A stretch of 64,000 nt of DNA. It comes from Acanthococcus lagerstroemiae. Taxonomy: Eukaryota > Arthropoda > Insecta > Hemiptera > Eriococcidae. Every line of letters starts with the position of its first letter. The first letter of the stretch is position 1. Location of the stretch: NCBI GenBank assembly GCA_031841125.1, contig CM063109.1:21919321-21983320 (forward strand), given 5' to 3'. Under the pieces are notes generated by a model that was given only the letters and a program-made list of their open reading frames with translations, was not told the origin of the DNA and searched no databases. A program made the translations under genes and the position numbers. Positions 1 to 12,900 of this stretch are shown piece after piece.

Positions 1-1365
1 TGTATCATTCTAAATAATCCCCGAAACTATCCCTACGAATAAGTCTCCTGAACCGTTACTCTGGTATCTCGAAATCGTATTATAGTTTCGCAGTTGGTTC
101 GATTCTAAAATCCACTTCCTCAAACAGTTACACAGGTATAAGTAGGTAAGTAGACAAAAGTGAACGAAATTCTATACCGAACACTCTCGAAACACACTTC
201 GCGTCACCAAAACCAAAAGTAAGACTTATTACAAACACGGAGGCGCATATAGGCAACGAGTTCGCACTGTCCGGATATTGATTTACCTCTGTGTAAGCGA
301 AGCGACGGCAAAATAAATATAAATTAAAAAATAAATAAAAATAAACAATAATTTCAACGAAATTAAAATTAAAAGAAAACACCGAACGAGAAACGAGATC
401 GCAGTTATTCGCGACCGAACGCGAAGAGCAAAACTAAAACGATAAAACCGTTTCCGTTGCCAAGTTATACTTGGTACCGGAACAAAATTATCAGGTTAGG
501 ATGCATCTTAATCGTGAGAAATGCCAAAAAACATGAGGGTGGCGGTCGAGGAGAAGCAGAGGGGGACGTTGTATTTTATCATTCGGTCAAATGGCCTACG
601 AATGTGTTCGAAAAGAAGCACATTAATGTTTTCGAATTTCTATCCGCAAAATGACCAATTGGATAATCACTCTGGGTCGGGGTTATTTGGGGGATGACGT
701 CTTGAGCATCTTGAGGCGAAGATGGATTGTCTAGAGATCCGCTCGAGATACGAGAACCATGAGTTCTGTTTACATCCGCAGATACCCCACGTAAACATCA
801 CAACTGTTCAATATTTTTGTGTTTCATTTTTACTCGCAGCTCATCGCGTATATACAATCATTTTTGCGAATTGAAATACACGAGTATGGCGACCTGCTGC
901 AGACTTTCAGAGCTGTGCCAGACTCCCTTTGCGCCGGTGAAGAGTATATAGACATTAAGAGATTAGGCAATTATTAGGCGGGGAGGCTGAAATGGTTTAC
1001 GTTTACGTACTACTTTATACATCATCTCTGTCGACACATTTTGAAAAAATTGTTCGGCTGGCTAAATTATTGAGAACTCTTCCAAGAATAGTTACTGTTA
1101 TTTGTAAGATAAAAAAAATTATATGTGTAGACACGTATAGCATGTTCGCCAAAATTTACTACAATGTGTTCGTGTTACCCGATTGGTCTTGTTTCGGAAT
1201 CAGCCCATAGTCCGGGAAAATTGGGTTCACTACAAAAAAGTCAGAGTAAGCTGATTGTTGGCACAGAGTTAGGTGTGATGGTCCTGATGAACACTAAAAC
1301 CGCCCTTTAAAAGCGAGTTCAATTTTTTAGGGAGGAAGGGTCAGACAACCCCCCCCCCCCTAAAA
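1..1365. other. No recognisable gene (left edge)
   Basis: Both strands hold only short, low-complexity open frames without known motifs. A run of about 12 C occurs near 1351, just before LINE-like sequence begins. I see no tRNA, splice-supported exon or repeat boundary here. Confidence 0.6.
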
Positions 1366-1369
1366 AAAC

Positions 1370-2760
1370 CAGCATGTTATTCATAGACTTTCATAAAGCT
1401 TTCGATTCACTAGAACATTCGGGCTGGTCAGAGCGGTGGCGCGCTTGTCGTTTACCTTGTAACCTTGATAGAAAGGAATATTTCATTTACAGGCATATGA
1501 AGAAATGAAGGGTAAAGAGTCAAAACTCACATTTGCCATTTTACTTTAAAGGCGCAAATAGGCAAAATACTGTACACGGGTACAGGAATATCTTTGCTGC
1601 TCCTGTGAATGTGCGATATGTATAACATACTCTACGTTCATAGGCGCAACAAAGATATTCCTGCACCCGTGTACAGTATTTTGCCTATTGGCGCCCTGGA
1701 AGTAAAATGGCAATTGTGAGTTTTGATTCTTTACTATTCAAATCTCCAAATATTATGAAAACGAAAGCGTTTATCGAAAAAATGAATGGCACAAAATTTA
1801 TAGTACATAAAATTTTCCTTTCACTGGGACCATTTTTATTTCAATCTGATAAAGTTTTCTAAAATGTGTAGGGTTTCAGTAGTTCCTTTTTTTCACGCAT
1901 CTAAAATTATAGAGGGCGACTCTTTCGCGCGACTAGTCTGGATTGGTATTTGTGAGAAAGTCTAAAGAAACAGGATGTACTCGTAAAGATAATAAATATC
2001 TTGATACATATGAAGGCTCAACGACGTACGTAAAACTGGATAGAAAAGGAGAAACATTCGATATAGGAAAGGGAGTGAAGCAGGGTGGTTCCCTCTCCCC
2101 AAATCTTTTCAATAAAGTGATAGAGGAAATGATACGAAATCTTGATTGGGAAAATAGGAGTATTAAAATAAATGGACGATACCTGAGTAATTTAAGATTT
2201 GCAGACGACCTGATACTACTGAATACAAGAAAGGATGTCCGAGAAAAAAATGGGGCAACAAATTTTGAAAGTCAGCCAGAAAGGGGGTCTAGAGACCAAC
2301 GAAAGGAAAACACAATGTCTGGGGAGCAGAAAGTCCGAAATATAAAATCACCCTAGAAAACACAAAAAATTGAAGAAGTAAATGAATATTGCTACTTAAT
2401 ACAAAGAGTATTGTTCTAAAATAGAGCGGAAAAAGAACTTCAAAAGAGGAAAAATAAAGCATGGGGAAAATATTGGTATCTTAAAAAGGTTTCTAGAAAC
2501 AGGAAAATAGGACTGAGGTCAAAAATCAAACTTCTGTATAGCTGTGTCCTACTCGTTCTTAGCTATGGGGTTCAGACATGGTGTCTAACAAAAAGTCAAA
2601 CATTCAAACTATAATGTACGCAAATAGCCACGGAGAGAAGGATTGTAGGGGTAAGACTGGAAGATAGAATCAGCAATAGAGAGATCAGAGGAAAAACTCA
2701 AATCAAAAGTATAGGGGTGACAATAGAGAAACTAAAAGATCAGCACTAGAGAGATCAGAA
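1370..2760 (+). pseudogene. RTE-like LINE reverse transcriptase, broken by insertion
   Basis: This is a relic of a non-LTR retrotransposon reverse transcriptase. The first palm motif reads FIDFHKAFDSLEHS at about 1380-1420. The reading is then lost for about 500 bp, which include a palindromic MITE (1506-1740). It resumes at 1943-2356 with GVKQGGSLSPNLF and LRFADDLILL, the FADD box holding the two catalytic aspartates. Further downstream are broken pieces resembling the RTE thumb and C-terminal region (LMGVQTW-like and RRIVG-like stretches to about 2760), interrupted by stops. No endonuclease domain is present, so the copy is 5'-truncated. Assignment to the RTE clade rests on the motif style; another LINE clade is possible. 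It is certainly dead. Confidence 0.8.
1506..1740. repeat. Palindromic MITE, copy 1 (inverted relative to copies 2 and 3)
   Basis: This is a near-perfect palindrome of about 235 bp. The left arm begins GAAGGGTAAAGAGTCAAAAC and the right arm ends with its complement. The central loop holds GTGCGATATGTATAACATAC. Close copies lie at 15262-15490 and 28623-28860; their loops are in the opposite orientation. There is no coding capacity. It sits inside the broken LINE at 1370-2760. Confidence 0.8.
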
Positions 2761-3649
2761 GAAAAACTATAAAACTAAATGCTGTTATTATATTGTCATA
2801 AGAATGGATACTCGTACTTTTTTCATACATACTCCAGGAAAGGGGGTCAAATCAACCCTTTCGATTAGCATATAGTTTAACACCGATTTTTTATATTTTT
2901 CTCGTTTTAATCGGCCTGAAGTTAAGAATAGGCGTAAATTTTACATTCGACCGATTTGTTACTTCCATATCTTTCTATCCCTGGGAATTTTTCTGTTCCT
3001 CAGGTCATGACCCCTTGATTACCCGATGTTTGAATTTATCGTTTTTATTACGTGGTTTGAAAAAAGGTTGTTGCAATAGAAGGAGTACAAAAATAGCATC
3101 ACGGTATCGAATGTAGGATATTCCAAGCGCATGTGCCTCCTCTTTACCTGGTTCCACATTTCCTGTTAGGGGTGGAATATTCGATACCTTTATGTGACGT
3201 TTTAATTCTTTCAAATCTTTAAATCTCCAGCACAACAACACCTTTCTAAATTAGCCAAAGCCCAAGAAACACAGTTTTAAACATATATGGTAATAATAAT
3301 TAAGGGGCGATGTCGTGGTGCATAAAAATATCCCCGGGAAAGGAAAGGTACGGAGGTAACGATTCTGCGGAATGTAGAATTTAGACCCATCCTCATCTTC
3401 GAGCTCAGTGAAACACGAAAAATTCCCAAAAACTGCGTTTCAGAAAGTTTATGTTGAATTGTGCTACTCGAAAGAGTTGCCCCCCCCCCATTTAAGGCTT
3501 TCCTGTAGTGTATAAAAAAATGGTACAAGTAACCATTTTTTATGACAAATCTAGTGTGGAACAATTTTTGTTTACAGATGGATTTTCCCAGAGTAGATAG
3601 GAGAGGAGTATAAAGAAATAAGAGTAAAATCGAACTTATATAAGGACCA

Positions 3650-4540
3650 ATGGGCTCAAATACGAATAGAGGATGAAGTGGGAGCAGCGAAAATTCCAAA
3701 ATCAGGGAGACAAGGGTGCTGTTTGTCACCAGTACTGTTTAACCTATTTATAGTGAAAGTAATTGAAGAAATGAATGAAAAGAAATCAGATGTGAAAATA
3801 CAACGGAAGATGATTAGAATAAGATTTGCAGATGACATTGCAATAGTGGGAAAAAGTAAAGAAGAATTAAAGAAAACATTGAAAAAGTTGGATGAAAGAT
3901 AAAAAATAAAAAAATAAAACAAATGTGATGTCAGTCAGTAGATGGAAACAAAATCAAATAAATATGGAAATAGGAGGTGAAAGATTAAAGGAGGTAAATA
4001 AATTTATATACATAGGTAGTCGAATAATGCAAGATGGAAGACGTAGGACAGAAATAGAGAGTAGAATAAAACAGAGAGAGCTTCTTTTTTTTTCAAAAAA
4101 AGAGACATTTTTAGGAAAATGATATAAATTTGGAAGTAAGACTGAGATCTCTTCAAACGTATATTTGGAGTATAGCATTGTATGGATGTGAGACCTGGAC
4201 AATAGGAACACAAAAAAGAAAAAGGATAGAAGCTTTTGAAACGTGATGTTATCTGAGACTATTGAAAATCAAATGGATAGAAAAGATCAGGCATCAGGAA
4301 ATATTAAGTCGAATAGAAAATGAAAGAAAAATTTGGAATATATTCGTAATTGTAAAGAGAAGAGTTGAAATGATAGATAATAATGTAAGTCATCTAGGGA
4401 TATTTTTATTACTGATAGAGGGAATGGTTGATGGAAAGAACTAGAAAGAAAGGAGAAGAGTGAGCTATGAGAGCCGATGTAAATCCATCTCAGAAATGAA
4501 AAGATTAGCACAGGAGAGAAAAAATTGGGGAGATGTAACC
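3650..4540 (+). pseudogene. LINE reverse transcriptase 3' half (family B, copy 1)
   Basis: This is a reverse-transcriptase fragment split by stops and frameshifts. At 3678-3902 it shows RQGCCLSPVLFNLF and IRFADDIAIVGKSKEEL, the motif with the catalytic FADD. It continues at 3925-4122 (IGGERLKEVNKFIYIGSRI) and at about 4135-4440 with SIALYGCETWTIG, RKRIEAFE and a C-terminal basic segment. These are hallmarks of the endonuclease/RT LINEs common in insects. The 3' end reads into TAGTCGAGAAACTAAGGAAT. A second copy with the same 3' end lies on the minus strand at 41040-43565. Endonuclease and early RT are missing, so this copy is 5'-truncated. I cannot decide between the RTE and related clades from sequence alone. 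Confidence 0.85.
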
Positions 4541-7324
4541 TAGTAGTCGAGAAACTAAGGAATGTAACAACAACACTCTACTCTTAGTAAAAACTTGGGC
4601 AATTGTTCCTTTTCAAGTAATCTTTTATCCAAGACACATAGACACGTATAAGCTCGAGTGAGTAACTGTCTTCTATTTCTTCATTCCTCAAATTAGTGTA
4701 ATTTGCCTTCCATTTCTTTGAGGAACGTTTACACTGTACATGACCCGAGAATCGAAAAACACGTCAGCGAAAACTCGTTAATTTGTTGGCCTCGGGTATT
4801 CGTACACAGTAATATAATCTCAGCTGTTTGGAGTACATATTCTCTGCAGCATTTCTACGAGATGTGTAGGTACATATATTATACCTTTTGTTCGTGCACA
4901 TAATACCGCCGAGAGCAGGAAGAGGCAAAGTGGGCGAGGAAAACAGAGAAAAATAACGAAAAAAAATTCCAAACGAAGTGTGTACTATACGCACACTTCT
5001 AACAGAGAAACACTCGAGATACTTCAGCGTACACAAAATAGATTTTGCAGAAACTGAAGGGATGTTTGTTAATAACTTCTCGACTTTTGTGAGAATGGCT
5101 AAGCTATTTCGTTCCGTGACCTAATTCGTGTTATAATAACGAAATAAACTTTTCCAACTAGTTTTCGAATTCGGTCGAACAGCCGAAAAAGATCGGTCGA
5201 GCGCACCACCGACTTTTTTTCTTCTTCTTTTTTTTTTTTTTTTTTCTTAGAAAAATTCGTGCCGATCTTCGCCGAGCGAATTCTTCAGCGCTCGCGGGAA
5301 ACGCGACCCGGTGTAGTCTTAGAATTCTAAAAAATGTTTAGGAAGTTAAGCTTTTCGGACCAGCAGACGCGCCCAAGTAGTTTCGAACTTAAGCCCGTAT
5401 CTGGCAGCTTTTATTTTCTCGACATGTTCTTTACGAGCGAGCGTATATAAAATCAAACAAAAGACAACTTGTTGAGTCGGAATGGCAAAAGCAGTTTTCA
5501 AAATATTCTTACATAAACAACGTAAGCGGATTGAAAGTTTGCAATTTTCCATTTTACTAACTCTTTTTTCGTCTTAATTAGAAAATCCTGTACCCGGCCG
5601 AATCTTATCGTAATACGCAGATATTTTCAGCTAAATGTATGGCGATTGTGTTAATAGCGCTTAAGTATTTTACCTAATTCCATTTTCGGATCTAAATTCC
5701 AGATCCGGACAACCGAATTAGCGTACAGTATTCGTTACCTGTATACGTCCGCAAGCTCATCTTTAAAGGGGTTACCCAACTGAAAACTGAGTCCAGCCAA
5801 GCTGAAGTGACTGGCTTGTTGATTCAAAATGCAAATCTTGTTTGACAAAAAGAATATTACTACATATAAGATTTTTACAGTGGACAGTCTACATATTGCT
5901 TGAACTAAATCTCGCTGATAATTATTTTTTTTAAACGCAAGTCATAAAAAACCGATTTTCACGTTTTTACAAAAAACAACACTGCTCGCCAAGATGCATC
6001 GACTGGTGAACTTGAAATGTGTAGTGTAAATCAAAAAATGAGAGCTCAGAAAATTAATTTGAAATGCTTATCTAACTTCAGGACTTGACCTGTTTACAAG
6101 GATGGTCCAAAATTTAGCAAGTTTTGAAATCTTCTGCTTCCAGTTCTAAACTTGTTCCTTGGCTTACAAAATCCACCAGCTTTAAATTATCTTAAAATCA
6201 AACAGTTTCGAGAGGGTCGCGCTACAGGATTAGTCAAGTTTACCCTGGATTCTCCGTAAAAAATATTGCAATTTCGTTTTAAACTCCTAAAATAATGTAT
6301 CCGGTCGAAAAATTGACTTGATTATGAGAAATCGTCCTCATTAGTATAAGAATGGAGTACCTATCGAGAATTTTGAAAAATCAATTCAAAGGTCGGTGGC
6401 CTCTGTTGAATTGGTGGTAAAAAGTACCCTTTTTTGAACTTCAAGCAATGCAGACTATAAGAACCGAATAAAAGCATGAAAAGTTTGTCTACTCCGGAAA
6501 TGTTAGACTCATTTGTGAACATTTTTGGCGCAAAATCTCATTTTGAAGGGTCTACTGTCGGTGGCAGAACCTGAAAATTACAGATAATATTCTTATACGC
6601 ATATTGAGAATGAGGTTTTTGGAGTCGCTGAATTCGTTTCTGAAGTTATTTTGACTGCAACCCCTACTCAGAATGGTCCGTAGAGAGCAAGGACGTGAAA
6701 ACTTCGAAATTATGTTACGTAGAGCTTTAAATCCAAATTTTAATTTAAATCTTGAATTTAGAAGTCCAAAATATACTTACAAAATGATATATTGCACGGG
6801 CACATTGAATAAGATAAAATATCCACTTAAATTTTCCTTCTGAGGAACAAAATGGAATATTCATTCAAATTTAGCCTCCGAAGAAATTGAGAAAAATATA
6901 ATTTAAATTTGGATTACAAATTTCAATATTATATAATCCTAAATACCACCGAAACCAAACAGGATGGGCCTTACTTTCGACTTTTGTTTTCTTAATTCTG
7001 TATTCCCATCGCCCCCTCCCTGAGTGATTCAATACATTTAAAAAAAATGTTGCGCAAAGTTTGAGCAAAGTCGCCCTATGGTAATCCGTGCAGCAAGATT
7101 TTTAAAATTTGTACGGAAATGAACGTCGATTTTCAGCATTCGGGCAGCTGGAACCCTTTTATATGAGCCAAAAAGTTAGTTCTTTTTTGAAATAGAGATT
7201 TTGTGTCTTGCTGAATCCATTACTCGAGTTTTCTTCCTCCTGTTCTTCACCAAGTAAGCTCCACGGTGCTTGTAAATTAAAAAATTGGAAAATAGCTCCC
7301 CTTACGGGACAAAAAAAAAGGTGG

Positions 7325-7615
7325 GTTCAAGTTCTCATGGTATGTAATTTACATTGATTTTGAGAATTTGAGAAGTCTCTTAATATGAGCCTTAATAAGA
7401 TTCTCTTTCTGAAAAGGGGTTTTTAAAATTTAACAATCCCTAAAACCATCATTTCAATTCAATTTAATTCACTCTATTAATAAATAATAATAATAATAAT
7501 AATTCCAAAAGGGAAATAATTTTGAGCCTCATATTGAAAGGGGCTAGCTGCTAATGGATCTCGAATTTTTTAAATCAATGTGAATTACCATGAGAACTTG
7601 AGACACCAATTACCA
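7325..7615. repeat. Fold-back inverted repeat
   Basis: Sequence at about 7325-7395 (containing GTTCTCATGGTA and ACATTGATTTTGAGAA) recurs in reverse complement at about 7535-7612. The arms are diverged and separated by about 130 bp holding an ATA microsatellite. A third partial copy of the ACATTGATTTTGAGAA segment lies near 7985. There is no coding sequence. Confidence 0.55.
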
Positions 7616-8243
7616 TTTATGCGATTTTTCAAACTTTTCAGTTTTTCTAAATTTATGAAATTTTTTTTTGGTGGGGGGAGGGTGTCGTAACAGATGACTT
7701 GAAATTATTTCCACCAATAATAAATAAGAACCACCTGAGAAATCATATCATGTCGAGTGTGTACAGCGTGCAGTTTAAAGTATGCACTAAATTTAGCTTC
7801 TGAGAGTAAATCAGAATAAGCATTGGGTTAGTCTTTATTTACTCCAGAAGAAAATATTTCATGTTTTTGGTTATATCACCCTATCTCAGTTTTATAAATT
7901 AAAAATTTAATTTGCAGAGTTTAAGCAAAATTAGTAAATAGTAAGCCCTGCCTCAAGATGGTTTAAATCCTCACAGGGAATAACATTGATTTTGAGAATT
8001 CGATATCGTCTACTAGCTAGACCCACCCGAGCGTAAATATTATTTTCTCGTTGAAACGCGGATTTTAATGAGCATTAACTTTTTTTTTTGACGCTACAGA
8101 AGACTTATTTATTTATCTAATGATTAGACACTATTTTACCCTTCCACACCAAAGGGTGAGCCCAGTTCGAAATAAAGGGACAGGTGGTATACGAAGTTAC
8201 AATAGCAAATCGATACGTGTATAGAAAAAAACACATTAATCAA

Positions 8244-8286
8244 AGAAAGAAAGAAGAAAAAAAAAGAAGAAGAAGAAGAAAGAAAG
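8244..8286. repeat. AAG-type microsatellite
   Basis: A purine tract made of AAAG and AAG units. Confidence 0.85.
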
Positions 8287-10265
8287 TGAAACCGTATGAG
8301 GCATAACTGAGCCAACAGCTGAGGCACGAACCACTACCAACTTCCTCCCCTTTCACCGATGCCCACTCTACATATACCATCCATACAAGATCCATGCGCC
8401 CAGTTCCACATCTACTCAGTCAGGCAGTAATCAACTTCATACCCACTTAATCAGACATAATTTTTCATTTTTTAGATATTAATTTAGAAACGATTACGTA
8501 CTAAATATTTATAATGACTCCGATTTCATTACGAACCCTTATACTTCCGATAATAGCGGGATTCGTATACATTTTTTTTTTTGGTGTAGAGGTATAATCG
8601 AAATATATTATTAATGCGGCCTAAAAATCTTGGTACATTCAATGGGATTTTATCAAGCAGGTTCGAGTCCACGATGGGCGAAGTTGAGGATTTATTAATG
8701 AAAATAACCTTTGCCGCTTTTCGACGTGTTTTAAACGATTGTATTTGGTAGCCCTGAAGTAATTCACTATAGGTTAGCTCACTGGGATGATATTAAAATT
8801 GCTTTTTATAAGAAATTTTAGAAATTTTCCTTGAATTTTTTCAACCAACAGAGTCAGTTTTCTGTAGCAGGGTGCCATATTATTGATCCAAATTCCATAA
8901 TTGATTTAACTAATGAAAAGTAGAGAGTAAGAAATGTCTTAGGGCTTAGGAAAGATTGAGAGTTTCTCTAGTAGGGACCTCGCTTTTTTAAATCATTTGA
9001 TTATGATGAGATACAAAGGCCAGCTAAGAGTCAAAAAATATTTCTCAGTCCCTGATCTCTGCGTTAATATCTAGCGAGTGCCCACCCCCTTCCCCTCTCA
9101 ATAGAGTAACAAACAAAAAGTCACCGGCTGCTTTTTATTTGTGAAGGTTACCTGATAGCATTTGTTCAAGTTTAGGGGCAAATTGAGCTGTAAATTATTC
9201 TAATTTTCAAGCCCCCCGTGAGAACTAAAAAGTTATGAGGGAAGAGAAAAGAATCTAGGACATGGATTCAACGACCTATAAAATCGTTTCAAAACGAAAA
9301 TTAATTTTACTTTCATGTGGGAAGACTCCAGGAGTTAGAGAATTTCAAATTCTCTGAATGTTTTTACGAATTTCAACCTCCCTGAAGCACGGGTTGTCTT
9401 CCAACGAGTTCAACTAAACTTTGCTGCAAGTTTTTCTTCTAATAAGTATGAATTTTTAAATATGTATTAATGGCTAATTTGAGTGAAATGGTTCAAGAAA
9501 CCTGCGAAACGATACATCGTACATTTGCAGCAAGTAAAATGAAGAATTCACCAGGAAGCCCAGGCGATATAGAATGAGGAACGTTTGAATCTTGGTGCCA
9601 TATTCGAGATTTGGTATATAAAATACCTACATAAATTCATGTATCACCAGTGTAACGTGGGTATTTTAAACGGAGTACAATTTTCGTTAATCTAGATGCG
9701 CATTCAAAATTATTACGCGGGGTAGGAATACCTATTTCGCTACGTGAAAATTATTCAGGATAGAAAAGCGAAAAAATCTCATCTTTACAGTCCTATTCTG
9801 CTGATTGAGACTGAAGTTTGCTAACTGGTGAAATACCTAAAATTTACACTGAGATCTACTCAGAAGTCAATCCCCTTCCCCCAAGAATTTCTTTCAGTCT
9901 TTCATGTGAGTAGGTACATACTTGGAGAAGTAGAATCCCTACCATGAAAATGTCATTATCCAAAAGAGTTCTCATTTGTCTATTCTACCTCAGGAGCTTA
10001 TTTTATTGTGATTATATGAATGACATCATCATTGTCGTGACTACGAAACTGACCTTGAGTAATACAAGGGACCATAAAACTGATTTCTCTTGTACAGATT
10101 ACGCAGGACTACTCCGAGGGAGCAAGACCCAAGACTGAGTGATGGTTTACTGTGAGGTTGAGAGCAGATGCAAAACCTCGATGAAAACTTATCCGTTTGG
10201 AAAGCATTCGAACAAAATGTCTCGTTTCAAGGACCATACATAATAATTGAGTCTTGACACCTTAC

Positions 10266-10395
10266 CTTCGCATTTCAGACCTTGTCGGAATAAACCATAC
10301 AGTAGAGAACCGCAGTGGTCGCAGAACGTTGGTGACATGAAATTGTATGTTTTGAATCTATGTGGAACGTCGAGTTTGAATCTTTCACGCAAGTA
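10266..10395 (-). CDS. Pkcdelta: Protein kinase C delta-type: exon with first part of C1B
   Basis: This internal exon encodes the first two thirds of the second diacylglycerol/phorbol-ester-binding zinc finger of a novel-type PKC. Zinc ligands appear in order as the His of PHRFKTYNF, then the Cys pair of [11 protein letters not shown], then the Cys of RQGLKC. This fits H-X12-C-X2-C-X13-C, and the domain is cut there by a donor (GAAG|gtaagg). The acceptor is ttgattacag. The exon is 130 nt and starts in phase 0, matching the phase-0 end of the exon at 20813-20898. [20 protein letters not shown] is closest to the delta/theta class, with a Tyr where the vertebrate proteins usually have Trp in GSLLWG. 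The known role of the family is diacylglycerol-activated Ser/Thr kinase signalling at membranes. The next exon was not found to the left. Confidence 0.93.
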
Positions 10396-12061
10396 CTGTA
10401 ATCAAAACGCACGAGTCATAAGTTAATTGCAGCTTTCGAATGATAAATGACTCAAGAACGGTTGAGAAATCATTAAGTCTGAATGCGTTAGTAACGTGGA
10501 ATGGAAATAAGTTTATAAAGAACTTAGTTCATATGAGGCAGGTTCTCTCCGGAAAAATCCTAAATTTGGATTCAAATTCAGCTGCAGAGTATGGAGCAGA
10601 ATGAAGGAAGAAAATCTCTGTACTACTGTGAAGATTCACTAGGAAAATGGCGAACTCGATTTAGTCGGAGACCGAAAAGTTTCCAATAAATTTCAGAATA
10701 TTTTCTTTGGTGCTATTTTTCTTTTCGTAGTTTGGTGACAACCTGATGATTTATACATCACGGTTTCCACATTCTTGAAGGTAAGTTTCATCATTAATTC
10801 AAACGTTTACGAATTTTAAATAAGGAAAAAAATTTTCCATTGATTTTCTGTTAAAATTTATAGTTATCCGAGAACGTTCATATTATTGGCGAACCTAAGA
10901 CCTCCAGAAAGCGCTGCAAATCGACAAAATAAAGCGATGCCAGTTGACTTTTCAGTTCGTGTTGCAAGCTAGGATCATGGGTTAAGTACCTAAAATCGTA
11001 TATGTCACTCATCAAGAAACTGCATTACTGTAGAAAACTTATTTTCGGAGAATACAAAGTCAATTCTCATAGAGTGTAGATAAAGAATTTTGGCATTTTT
11101 AAGGCACATAGATACATTTATGTAAATTTCAGTTTGAACGAAAAAACTTTCACGTACTGTCCTATGATTATCGCTAAGTTAGATGCTGAAAATGAAACAG
11201 TGCATTTTAATGTTATACAATCAATTTGTAAGAAGTGGTCAGAATTATAAGCCAATGGGTAGTATTTAGTTTTTAGGTGTTTTCTGCACACAACTGCCAT
11301 CGCCTCACAGATCAGGGTTTTCGCAACTGCGACAAAGTAAAACAAAAGAAATGCGGTGTAGAACATGACACATACTTTTATAAGCCATAAAAATCACTGA
11401 GGGAAGAAATGTGGCTTCAGTGGAATTCTGAAATTAGATTTGAAATCACTATGAAATATACGCCTAGGAACGTTATCTCTTCTTTTAACATCAGAGATTT
11501 AATTTTTATACAGACAACCCCCCTCCCTCATTTGAAACTGTCGGGTAAGCCAACAGAATCCAACATTTCCTAATGAAATTTTACAGTTATTAGTTTTAGA
11601 CTAAACGGTAAATTTTGCTATATAGGGGATGTTAGAAATGAAAAATTATTTTTATTTCAGCCTATTCTATAGAGTGAACATTGTAAGATGTAAGATTGTC
11701 ATGAACGAATGCTATATACTATATAGCGCGAAGAATTTTTTAATATTCTTCATAGGACGCAGGAAAATGCAATCTACGTGCAGTATGTCCTATTAACACC
11801 GTACGTACGCATCTAAGGGAGAGTTGCCTACATTGAACCCCTTCAAAGTGGAAGCTCCTTCACGCGGCTGCGTTTGCTGTAAATGAAAACTGAGCATGAT
11901 TTTCGAAAGAGCAAACCTTTGATTATATGTAACCGAAATGTGGTGATTTTACAACTACTCTGCCAGTATGGAGAGCTGCAGAAAGAAAAATTTCCAAAAT
12001 CGGTTCATCTTAGCACAGGTCTCCAATTTGAACCATTAGTTTCCTTATTTGGACTACCACT

Positions 12062-12900
12062 CCTCCTTCAGGTGTCGTATCCGATGACGGATATCAGTGT
12101 GTACCCTAACAGGCAGTACCGCCCATATATTGGGCACTACCAAAAAGTTGTCGGGCACCTTCAAAAATGGGGGTCAGCTCCACACGCTTTTAAAATTTTT
12201 TATTTATTCAAAAAAATGAAAACGAATGTAAAAAATTCATAATTTTGAAAAATTCATTAAAAGTGATTAAAGAATACGTAATGAACGTAATGAAAACGTA
12301 TGTAATACTTAATATAACAAAATTCAAAAGTAGATAAGTAATGTAATCATAAACAGAATTATTCAAAAACTCGACGCAATTGATTTTCTGGATTGTATAA
12401 TTTGTCTCGGGGGAGGAGGTGAGGTATTGAGGTAGGATTTTCCAATTTGGGCAGCTGCAATGATGAGCTTAGGGTACACACTGACGGATATTACCGATTG
12501 CGGTTTCTTACGCACGACTTTCCTGGGTAGAGTTAATCTGGGTAGCTTGCCGTAGCTATTCCTACGGTTTGTTGTGTTTGGGTTTTCCTTCTCGTGCTGG
12601 AGTGTGCAGCCGCAGTTCGTTTACTAGGCACGTGTTTCACAACGTTGAGTAAGCTGTCCACGATGTGCACACGCATAATACCAGTCTTTCTGATCTGGTT
12701 GTAACACGCCCTGCGATTGCAGTACCTTATTCGTTCGAACTAGTGCGGGTTACAGGACGCATTGCTACTATAGTCACTGTGTTCACTAGGATGTTAGCGG
12801 GGGTATTCGAATATCACTAGCTTTCCGGCGTTAGTGAGACTCGAACCCAAGACGTAAGGATTGTGAAGCGGTACATTACCACTTTGCCACACAGCGACTA
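12062..12900 (-). repeat. tRNA-derived SINE S1, full copy 1 (with nested hAT MITE)
   Basis: Read on the minus strand, the head at the right end has a Pol III A box (GGCAAAGTGGTAATGT) and B box (GGGTTCGAGTCTC). The body contains a conserved core, GGAATAGCTACGGCAAGCTA, and AGGAAAGTCGTGCG. The copy is flanked by a 10-bp direct repeat, GACTACCACT, at 12052-12061 and 12901-12910. This is the target duplication expected for LINE-mediated insertion. Removing the MITE at 12095-12483 leaves about 442 bp, close to the 458 bp of copy 2. Confidence 0.85.
12095..12483. mobile_element. hAT-type MITE nested in SINE S1
   Basis: This 389-bp element has 15-bp perfect terminal inverted repeats, CAGTGTGTACCCTAA. 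It is flanked by a perfect 8-bp duplication, ACGGATAT, at 12087-12094 and 12484-12491. An 8-bp duplication with CAG-starting ends is the hAT superfamily signature. It interrupts the SINE copy, which is otherwise collinear with copy 2. There is no transposase, so it is non-autonomous. The spurious open frame at 11883-12242 runs through it and is not a gene. Confidence 0.9.

Larger units (their letters stand above)
4541..10265. other. Long non-coding stretch left of the PKC exons
   Basis: No supported exon, RNA gene or bounded element was found apart from the inverted repeat at 7325-7615 and the AAG-rich microsatellite near 8250. A poly-T run lies at about 5218-5245. If the PKC gene continues leftward, this stretch belongs to its intron. 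I searched the minus strand for the expected continuation of C1B (Cys-Gly-Met-Asn) and for kinase motifs, and found none. Confidence 0.5.

Noticed and set aside
3277..3729. 150-residue minus-strand ORF
   Set aside because: Composition is low-complexity and hydrophobic, there is no domain, and it overlaps the start of a LINE on the other strand.
12841..12900. tRNA gene on the minus strand at the S1 head
   Set aside because: A and B boxes are present, but the sequence continues into a 450-bp repeat with copies and target duplications.
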